NCBI GenBank assembly: GCA_002503205.1
Contig: DARE01000051.1
Location: 10,235-16,790 of the forward strand
Direction: 5' to 3'
DNA from: Thermoplasmatales archaeon UBA447
GTDB lineage: Archaea > Thermoplasmatota > Thermoplasmata > Thermoplasmatales > Thermoplasmataceae
Length of the DNA: 6,556 nucleotides
Shown here: piece by piece, positions 1 through 4,970 of the stretch
Layout: the number at the start of each line of letters is the position of its first letter
Position numbering within the stretch: the first letter of the stretch is position 1
Position numbers and translations under genes: made by a program
Notes under the pieces: model-generated
Told to the model about the DNA's origin: nothing
The model's input: the letters and a program-made list of their open reading frames with translations, nothing else
Databases searched by the model: none

Positions 1-591
1 CCCGATATAGGTATTTCAGGCAAGAAACAGGGCGATACAACCTATTTCTGCATAGCGGATACTGAAGGCAATGCCGCATCTGTGATACAGAGCAACTACA
101 TGGGATTTGGATCCGGAATAGTCCCAGATGGTACCGGTTTCTCATTGCAGAACAGAGGATCTTATTTTTCTCTCAATCCAGAACATCACAACCGCTTTGA
201 ACCAGGTAAAAGAACATTCCATACTCTCTGTGCCTCCATGGTTGAAAAGGATCATGAATTCAGTGCATGCATAGGAACAATGGGCGGAGATATTCAACCT
301 CAGATCCATATTCAACTTTTCATCAATTTTCTGAGATCGATGAAACCACAGGTTTCACTTGATAAAGCACGCTGGGCATTTCCCTATACCATTTATGAAA
401 AACCATACAGGTTGATATACGAAGACAGGTCTCTAGAGCCTTACCTGAAGAGCATACCTGCTTCACTAAAGAAGGAATTTGTAGGCATATCCTCTCAGCT
501 GGGACACGCACAGGTTGTTCAGGCTGCAAAAGATGGAGCAGTAACCGGCGGAGCAGATCCAAGGGGAGATGGAATTTCAACTTCTGTTTAA
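1..591 (+). CDS. ggt: Gamma-glutamyltranspeptidase family Ntn-hydrolase, C-terminal part (5'-truncated by window edge)
   Basis: The frame is open from base 1, so the gene starts upstream; 196 residues are visible (numbered from base 1). Gamma-glutamyltranspeptidases are made as a precursor that self-cleaves before a Thr, which becomes the N-terminal nucleophile and hydrolyses or transfers gamma-glutamyl groups from glutathione-like peptides. The pair Thr13-Thr14 in GDTTYF, followed by the IADTEGNAAS strand, matches the cleavage site and start of the small subunit. SNYMGFGSGIV (about 30-40), SLQNRG (48-53), GKRTFHTL, GGDIQPQ (95-101) and the closing LGHAQ and GGADPRGDG motifs fit the family, more like the YwrD/GGDxQPQ subgroup than the E. 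coli enzyme, which has PGGSRI here. The visible part is close to a complete small subunit. Whether a signal peptide exists, and so whether the enzyme is exported, cannot be seen. The ATG at 82 lies inside the catalytic domain and is not the start. The reaction actually catalysed (transpeptidase, hydrolase or acylase) is not settled by sequence. Confidence 0.92.
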   Translation, partial: PDIGISGKKQGDTTYFCIADTEGNAASVIQSNYMGFGSGIVPDGTGFSLQNRGSYFSLNPEHHNRFEPGKRTFHTLCASMVEKDHEFSACIGTMGGDIQPQIHIQLFINFLRSMKPQVSLDKARWAFPYTIYEKPYRLIYEDRSLEPYLKSIPASLKKEFVGISSQLGHAQVVQAAKDGAVTGGADPRGDGISTSV

Positions 592-641
592 TAATCTTAA
601 CTTATTTTTAAAAATTAATTCACATTTGTCGTATTTTTTTT
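592..641 (+). terminator. T-rich probable transcription terminator after the ggt gene
   Basis: Just after the TAA stop there is a 12-base perfect AT palindrome (604-615: five T followed by five A, flanked by A and T) and then a run of eight T at 634-641. Archaeal RNA polymerase stops at oligo-T tracts on the non-template strand, often without a hairpin, so this is the likely end of the upstream transcript. The assignment rests on composition and position only. Confidence 0.5.
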
Positions 642-648
642 GGATAGG

Positions 649-657
649 TTTAATAAT
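649..657 (+). promoter_or_regulatory. TATA-like box upstream of the regulator gene
   Basis: TTTAATAAT is centred about 24 bases before the ATG at 677. That spacing would place the transcription start at or very near the ATG, giving the leaderless mRNA typical of single and first genes in Thermoplasmata. No Shine-Dalgarno sequence precedes the ATG. A second AT-rich stretch (TTATAAAT, 668-675) sits too close to the ATG to serve it. Confidence 0.45.
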
Positions 658-676
658 CATAAAGTTCTTATAAATC

Positions 677-970
677 ATGGCAAATATTTACAGGGTAAGT
701 ATTGGGCAGGACGACTGTCCTCACACATACATTACCATGAAATTTCCTGACATTCAGGTATTCATAATGAATTCCCAGGGCGACGGAAAATTTCAGAAGA
801 GCTTTAGTATAATTGTGTCAAACAAAGAAAAAAGAATTGCTGAAGCCATAAAGGCTCTTGAAACCTACCCCGGTCTGACATGCCTGAACGTGCTTGGAAT
901 TCAGGATAAGATTGCCTCACTCACATATAAATTCCCTCAAACCTCCGCTTATTCAGTGTTAATACATTAG
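677..970 (+). CDS. N-terminal part of a split Bat-type transcription regulator
   Basis: This 97-residue frame encodes what looks like the alpha/beta sensor half of a bacterio-opsin-activator-like regulator. It starts MANIYRVSIGQDDCP, followed by alternating beta-strand and helix stretches (SFSIIVSNKEKRIAEAIKAL, then YPGLTCLNVLGI), and stops at TAG 968-970. It has no DNA-binding motif. The HTH half lies in another frame beginning right afterwards (979-1377). Archaeal regulators of this type usually carry a poorly conserved N-terminal domain of about 150-180 residues before the HTH, so this piece alone is too short and the downstream piece lacks this region. The natural join is SAYSV (frame 2) to NTLGF (frame 1), giving about 233 residues. 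I infer one gene with a one-base loss, or an assembly or sequencing error. A separate small protein is possible but less likely. The Asp-Asp-Cys-Pro near the N-terminus could be a sensing or metal site; this is speculation. Confidence 0.65.
   Translation: MANIYRVSIGQDDCPHTYITMKFPDIQVFIMNSQGDGKFQKSFSIIVSNKEKRIAEAIKALETYPGLTCLNVLGIQDKIASLTYKFPQTSAYSVLIH
956..970 (+). other. Probable frameshift junction in the Bat-type regulator
   Basis: Frame 2 reads S-V-L-I-H-stop across this stretch, while frame 1 reads V-N-T-L-G-F and continues into the HTH half. Frame 1 is closed by a TAA at 928-930, so the crossover must lie between 931 and 970. One extra base around 958 would restore a continuous reading of about 233 codons. 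I see no heptameric slippery site of the X XXY YYZ type in frame, nor a homopolymer of five or more here, so neither a programmed -1 shift nor an obvious homopolymer miscall is favoured. Confidence 0.6.
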
Positions 971-978
971 GATTCAGG

Positions 979-1377
979 ATGCATCCTGTCACAGTGAAAA
1001 ATGGAGTTGAGAAGTGGTTCTTCGTAACATCAAGCAGTGAAGTGCAGAATGTTGTAAAACAGAAGCTCAGCGACGATAAAACAAAGTTAATTTCCTTCAA
1101 AAGGCTTTCAACAGATGAATTCATGGCTGATTATTCAAGAATTCTCGGAGAATTCTGGAGCATTCAGGTTATGGACAAATCTGGGATTTCCCAGAATGAT
1201 CTGCTTAAGGAGGCTATAAACTCTGGTTATTTCAGCTGGCCCAGAAAAGCTTCACTTTCAGAACTCAGTGCCAGGCTTAACATACCCAGAACCACACTTT
1301 CATACAGGCTCAGGAGGCTTGAAAGAAACATATTCGAAAGCCTGAATCCGGAAAACTCAGACCATGACATATTCTGA
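979..1377 (+). CDS. HTH (Bat-type, HTH_10) half of a split transcription regulator
   Basis: This 132-residue frame carries the characteristic bacterio-opsin-activator C-terminal helix-turn-helix at about residues 75-118. LLKEAINSGYFSWPRK matches the family's conserved GYF-x-WPR segment, and LSELSARLNIPRTTLSYRLRRLE is the HTH with its recognition helix. The family binds DNA as a local or stress-responsive transcription regulator. Upstream of the HTH, VKNGVEKWFFV and the FMADYSRILGEFWSIQV stretch look like the second half of the sensor domain, so the ATG at 979 is probably not the native start. It lies 8 bases after the TAG of the preceding frame and has no Shine-Dalgarno site. If translated alone it would be an HTH protein with a truncated sensor. 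The gene directly precedes the peptide transporter operon on the same strand, so local control of that operon is plausible but unproven. Confidence 0.85.
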   Translation: MHPVTVKNGVEKWFFVTSSSEVQNVVKQKLSDDKTKLISFKRLSTDEFMADYSRILGEFWSIQVMDKSGISQNDLLKEAINSGYFSWPRKASLSELSARLNIPRTTLSYRLRRLERNIFESLNPENSDHDIF

Positions 1378-1382
1378 CATTG

Positions 1383-1390
1383 TTTATAAA
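1383..1390 (+). promoter_or_regulatory. TATA box candidate for the peptide transporter operon
   Basis: TTTATAAA begins six bases after the regulator's stop codon and is close to the archaeal TATA consensus. Transcription would be expected to start about 25 bases downstream, near 1412, leaving a leader of roughly 35-40 bases before the ATG at 1449. An alternative box is the AT repeat at 1411-1424, which would give a start within about 10 bases of the ATG. Confidence 0.5.
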
Positions 1391-1405
1391 GAAAGATTAA
1401 CACTG

Positions 1406-1430
1406 TACAATTAATTAATTAATACAACTA
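1406..1430 (+). repeat. AT tandem repeat flanked by TACAA(T/C)TA direct repeats
   Basis: The core TTAATTAATTAATA (1411-1424) consists of reiterated TTAA/ATTA units. It is bracketed by TACAATTA (1406-1413) and TACAACTA (1423-1430), seven of eight bases identical and 17 bases apart start to start. It lies between the TATA candidate and the transporter start codon. It could be an alternative TATA element or a regulator-binding site; at this AT content, chance is a real alternative. Confidence 0.35.
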
Positions 1431-1448
1431 TTTCGTTCACCCTAGTTA

Positions 1449-3047
1449 ATGGAACATAAGACCAAGATATTAATTGGAGTCGTGATCGCAGTCATTTTAG
1501 TGGTCGGCGGCTCTCTGGGTTACTATGAGGCGACTCATAAAGCCCCCGTTAACAACGCACACACACTGATACTTGCAACGTCAGCACCGCCAACCTCAAT
1601 AGATCCGGCAGTGGCATATGACTCAAACTCAGTCATAATAACTGACCAGATCTATCAGACGCTGATAACTTATGGAAACACCACATACAATGGCGAGCAT
1701 GTTGGATCACTTACACCAGCGCCGGGACTTGCTACAAGCTGGGAACAGTTCTCCAACGGTAGTGTGCTCTTCAACCTCACACACAATGCGAAGTTCTCCA
1801 ACGGTGATCCGGTGAACGCATCCGATGTACAGTTCTCTCTGAACCGTGTCATAACAATGGATCAGGGACCTGCTTTCCACGTTGCAGCTTTCCTGAACTC
1901 AAGCGGTATCCATGTGCTGAACACCTATCAGGTTCTCCTTGTGCCTTCACACAAGTATGCCTTCTTCCTGAACCTCTTCCAGCTCTGGGTTACTTCGGTT
2001 GTTGATCCAAACTATGTGAATGCACATGGCGGAGTTCAAAAGGATACAGTAAACACTTATATGGCAGATCATGCAATGGGTTCTGGACCGTATAACCTCA
2101 CATCATACACCAGCACTGAACTTGTTCTGACAGCGAACCAGAACTACTGGGGTCCTCAGCCAAATATAACAAAATTCATATACGAAATTGTCCCCGATCC
2201 CTCTACTCAGCAGCTCCTGCTACAGAAACATTCCATAAACATGGCGCTTAACATACCATTCGATGAGATGAGCACTGTTAAGAACTACAGCGGAGTAAAG
2301 ATTGAAACTGTGGGAACATCATCAGAGTACTACATTGGATTTGATGAGAATGTTTCGCCAATGAACAACCTTGATGTAAGACAGGCAATAGAATATGCGG
2401 TGAACAGACCCAATATTGTTCAGTACTCCACCTTCGGATATGGTATACCTCTACAGAGTGTCATAGCTCCATCAGTTGAATCATACATACCTGCCTTCCA
2501 GAACTACACTCAGAACCTTACAAAGGCAAAGCAACTTCTGGCAGATGCAGGATACTCACACGGACTGACAATCTATTATAACTATACATCTGGTGATCCT
2601 GTAGGGTCTGCTATCGCAACAATATTACAGAGTGAACTTGCTAATATAAGCATCACGCTCAAGCTTGATTCTATAACAGCGAACACGTTTAACACTGAGG
2701 TAGCCACAGGACATTATGAGATGTTCTATGACGCATGGGTAAACCTTCTTGCAACCCCGGATGATGGGATGAGGGCACTCTTCCTCAACACTTCCATGGG
2801 ACTGGGAGGAAACTACAACTTCTTCAATAACAGCACAGTGAGCAGCGATATACTTAATGCAGCAACCATCATAAATCAGACACAGAGAGATGCACTTTAC
2901 CACAATGCACAGGACATATTGGCACAGCAGGCCGTAGAGATACCGCTCTTCAATGAGGAGAACGTAGTACCTGTAACCTCAAATGTACATGGCGTCATCG
3001 CATATCCGACATTCGACGTATTTGTCGCAAATATGCAGATATCGTGA
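1449..3047 (+). CDS. Peptide ABC transporter substrate-binding protein (SBP family 5, DppA/OppA-like)
   Basis: This 532-residue extracellular solute-binding protein captures oligopeptides or similar ligands and delivers them to the permeases encoded next. Residues 1-26 have a short basic start (EHKTK) then a hydrophobic helix, about 7-26. There is no cysteine anywhere in the protein, so no lipobox; the helix is probably an uncleaved membrane anchor or a class I signal. The mature part begins like the family (TLILATSAPPTSIDPA). Typical motifs follow: VNASDVQFSLNR (122-133), GSGPYNLTSY (211-220) and LDVRQAIEYAVNR (308-320), then the lobe-closing C-terminal segment EIPLFNEENVVPV. Length is normal for the family. 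At least 16 Asn-X-Ser/Thr sequons suggest heavy N-glycosylation, as on surface proteins of related archaea. The ATG has no Shine-Dalgarno site, fitting a short-leader first gene. The next gene starts four bases after the stop. The substrate cannot be read from sequence; nickel or sugar ligands also occur in this family, but peptides are most likely. Confidence 0.95.
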   Translation: MEHKTKILIGVVIAVILVVGGSLGYYEATHKAPVNNAHTLILATSAPPTSIDPAVAYDSNSVIITDQIYQTLITYGNTTYNGEHVGSLTPAPGLATSWEQFSNGSVLFNLTHNAKFSNGDPVNASDVQFSLNRVITMDQGPAFHVAAFLNSSGIHVLNTYQVLLVPSHKYAFFLNLFQLWVTSVVDPNYVNAHGGVQKDTVNTYMADHAMGSGPYNLTSYTSTELVLTANQNYWGPQPNITKFIYEIVPDPSTQQLLLQKHSINMALNIPFDEMSTVKNYSGVKIETVGTSSEYYIGFDENVSPMNNLDVRQAIEYAVNRPNIVQYSTFGYGIPLQSVIAPSVESYIPAFQNYTQNLTKAKQLLADAGYSHGLTIYYNYTSGDPVGSAIATILQSELANISITLKLDSITANTFNTEVATGHYEMFYDAWVNLLATPDDGMRALFLNTSMGLGGNYNFFNNSTVSSDILNAATIINQTQRDALYHNAQDILAQQAVEIPLFNEENVVPVTSNVHGVIAYPTFDVFVANMQIS

Positions 3048-3051
3048 TACC

Positions 3052-4071
3052 ATGAACCATTTTTTTAAATTTTTTATTTTTAGAATTATTTCTCTTATTC
3101 CAACAGTTCTCGGAGTCATTGTTCTTACGTTCATTATAACACACGTTATTCCAGGAAATCCTGCTCTTATCCTAATTGGTCCAGAAGTTAATAAATCCGA
3201 GCTGATTGTGCTAGAAAATGAGCTTGGGCTCAACAAGCCCCTTTATGTTCAATTCGGCGCATACCTCTGGAATCTGCTGCATTTTAATCTTGGATATTCT
3301 TATATTTTAGGCCATTCTGTCATTTACGAGATAAGAACCAGGTTCCCAGCTAGTTTCGAGCTTGCGATCGCTGCAATGGTAATCACCCTTCCAATTGCTA
3401 TATACACTGGAATATACGCTGCAATAAGATCAAACAAGGCAGGGGATCATGCTTCAAGAGTTGTCACCTTGCTTGGGATCTCAATGCCGGTGTTCTGGAT
3501 AGAAATTATCATGATCATAGTATTCTTCAACATTCTGGGAATAGCTCCTGCCCCTTACGGCCAGATCAGCAACTCTGTGACTCCGCCACCCAACATAACA
3601 GGAATGATGATTCTCGACAGCCTCCTGTCATTGAATATCCCTGCCCTCGCTAACACATTATGGCATATCATGCTCCCGGCACTTGGACTTAGCTTTGCTG
3701 GAATAGCGGTGATATCAAGAGTTGTAAGGTCAAGCATGCTTGATGTCCTGAACAAGGATTACATGAGAACTGCATTCGCTATTGGATATCCAAGGAATGT
3801 ACTTCTCAACAGATATGCTCTGAAGAATGCCTTGCTACCTGCAATTACAGTAACTGCGGTGCAGATAGGAGCGCTGATGAGCGGTGTTGTTCTCACAGAA
3901 ACTGTCTTCTCGTGGCAGGGTCTCGGATTACTTGCAGTCAATGCAATCGATGACCTGGATTATCCAGTGGTTCTGGCAGTTGTCCTTGTATCTGCACTTC
4001 TGTTTGTGGCTGTGAATTTCATAGCGGACATGCTTTACGCATATGTCGATCCTCGAATCAGGGTGGGATGA
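3052..4071 (+). CDS. dppB: Peptide ABC transporter permease, DppB/OppB type
   Basis: This 339-residue membrane protein forms one half of the translocation channel. It has the DppB layout: a first helix at about 12-33 (RIISLIPTVLGVIVLTFIITHVIPG), a long extracellular loop, then five more helices at roughly 103-126, 138-165, 207-224, 260-286 and 308-333. The cytoplasmic EAA loop that contacts the ATPase is at about 230-258 (YMRTAFAIGYP, with Ala-Ile-Gly where Ala-Lys-Gly is commoner). The C-terminus ends in the usual DPRIR. I place the start at the ATG at 3052, four bases after the binding-protein stop. The in-frame ATG at 2983 would overlap that gene by 65 bases and add a hydrophilic extension not seen in the family. 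No Shine-Dalgarno site is visible, so translation may be coupled to the preceding gene. The first codons contain oligo-T runs (3060-3081) that could act as a partial terminator. Confidence 0.96.
   Translation: MNHFFKFFIFRIISLIPTVLGVIVLTFIITHVIPGNPALILIGPEVNKSELIVLENELGLNKPLYVQFGAYLWNLLHFNLGYSYILGHSVIYEIRTRFPASFELAIAAMVITLPIAIYTGIYAAIRSNKAGDHASRVVTLLGISMPVFWIEIIMIIVFFNILGIAPAPYGQISNSVTPPPNITGMMILDSLLSLNIPALANTLWHIMLPALGLSFAGIAVISRVVRSSMLDVLNKDYMRTAFAIGYPRNVLLNRYALKNALLPAITVTAVQIGALMSGVVLTETVFSWQGLGLLAVNAIDDLDYPVVLAVVLVSALLFVAVNFIADMLYAYVDPRIRVG
3060..3081 (+). terminator. Oligo-T tract at the binding-protein/permease junction, possible partial terminator
   Basis: Runs of seven, six and five T (3060-3066, 3070-3075, 3077-3081) lie within 35 bases of the binding-protein stop, inside codons 3-10 of the permease gene, which encode FFKFFIF. 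Oligo-T on the non-template strand is the archaeal termination signal. Read-through termination here would yield more binding-protein mRNA than permease mRNA, a common need in these importers. The runs may also simply reflect Phe codons of the membrane start. Confidence 0.35.
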
Positions 4072-4077
4072 GCGGTT

Positions 4078-4968
4078 ATGGAAAATATGGACATCACTTT
4101 GAATAAGGTGCACAGAGAAAGAAGACCAAGTGCTCTCCGCGATACAATTAGGCTTATTGTCAGAAATCCAACCGGAATTGCTGCCCTGGCCATAATTATT
4201 GTATATGCTTTCCTTTCATTCTTTGGACCAACTCTGGCCCCATACAGGCCAGATGCCATACACCTATCTAGAGAGCTTCTTCCTCCATCATCAACCCACA
4301 TATTTGGCACTGATGAATATGGAAGGGACATATTCTCAAGGGTTTTGTATGCCATACCGTTGGACATGAGTATTGCCTTTGTTTCCGTCAGCATAGGATA
4401 TTCCATAGGACTGATGGCAGGTATATTCAGCGGCTATGTGGGAAGAAGGACAGATAACGCAATAATGAGGGGAATGGACATACTATTTGCTTTTCCCTCA
4501 ATATTGCTCGCAATAGCCATTGCAGTATCAATTGGCCCGGGATACTGGACTGTTGTCATTGCAGTTATTGTTGTTACAATACCTGGATTTGCAAGGGTTG
4601 CGAGAAGTGCAGTTCTTGCCACAAAGAATGATCTGTATGTACTTGCCTCAAAATCTCTTGGGGCAAGAAAATCCCACATAATGTTCAGGCACATACTTCC
4701 CACTGCAATAACTCCCACGATAGTTCTGTATGCACTTAACCTCGGAAATGCGATAATACTTGCAGCAAGCCTGAGTTTTTTAGGTGTAGGCATACCTCCC
4801 CCAACCCCAGAACTTGGGGCAATGGTGACAACCGGTCTGAATTACGTAGTTTCAGGAGAATGGTGGATCTCTGTTCTGCCTGGTCTATTTATCGTTCTGA
4901 TAGTTATCGGGTTCAATATGATGGGGGATGCCATCAGGGAAGCAACTGACGTTACGCTGAGGAGATAA
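4078..4968 (+). CDS. dppC: Peptide ABC transporter permease, DppC/OppC type
   Basis: This 296-residue membrane protein is the second channel subunit and pairs with the DppB-type protein just upstream. The hydrophilic N-terminus (1-33, ending in RLIVRNPTG) and first helix at about 34-50 match the OppC N-terminal domain. Next is the hallmark GTDEYGRDIFSR (77-88), then the permease core with the EAA loop YVLASKSLGARKSHIMFRHILP (start 187), then SLSFLGVGIPPPTPELG and a final helix ending near MMGDAIREATD. Length is normal for the family. The ATG at 4078 lies six bases after the dppB stop; a second in-frame ATG at 4087 would remove only three residues. A purine-rich GGGTGGGA (4061-4068) about nine bases upstream may be a weak ribosome binding site inside the end of dppB. 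The following ATPase gene starts two bases after the stop, so the genes are almost certainly cotranscribed. Confidence 0.96.
   Translation: MENMDITLNKVHRERRPSALRDTIRLIVRNPTGIAALAIIIVYAFLSFFGPTLAPYRPDAIHLSRELLPPSSTHIFGTDEYGRDIFSRVLYAIPLDMSIAFVSVSIGYSIGLMAGIFSGYVGRRTDNAIMRGMDILFAFPSILLAIAIAVSIGPGYWTVVIAVIVVTIPGFARVARSAVLATKNDLYVLASKSLGARKSHIMFRHILPTAITPTIVLYALNLGNAIILAASLSFLGVGIPPPTPELGAMVTTGLNYVVSGEWWISVLPGLFIVLIVIGFNMMGDAIREATDVTLRR
4959..4965 (+). promoter_or_regulatory. Shine-Dalgarno site for the fused ATPase gene
   Basis: GAGGAGA, overlapping the last codons of the DppC-type gene, sits about five bases before the ATG at 4971 and matches the anti-Shine-Dalgarno sequence of archaeal 16S rRNA. 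It is the clearest such site in the window and supports the ATG at 4971. The leading genes lack one, in keeping with the archaeal pattern of SD use mainly inside operons. Confidence 0.65.
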
Positions 4969-4970
4969 TC

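Noticed and set aside
82..591. Gamma-glutamyltranspeptidase piece read as a complete gene from ATG 82
   Set aside because: The frame is open to base 1 and the catalytic Thr-Thr and conserved strand lie upstream of that ATG, so it is an internal Met.
931..970. Programmed -1 ribosomal frameshift in the Bat-type regulator
   Set aside because: No in-frame X XXY YYZ slippery heptamer and no evident downstream stem-loop; mutation or sequence error is simpler.
2983..3051. Upstream in-frame ATG that would extend the DppB permease by 23 residues
   Set aside because: It overlaps the binding-protein gene by 65 bases, adds a hydrophilic leader unlike the family, and the ATG at 3052 gives the standard N-terminus directly before the first helix.
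4035..4406. Minus-strand open frame of 123 codons over the DppB/DppC junction, and similar minus-strand frames elsewhere
   Set aside because: They lie opposite well-supported genes, their products resemble no family I recognise, and they have no promoter or ribosome site; they are antisense shadows.
4471..4968. Possible unusual system hidden in the transporter region
   Set aside because: All conserved motifs of an ordinary OppC permease are present and continuous; nothing is left unexplained.
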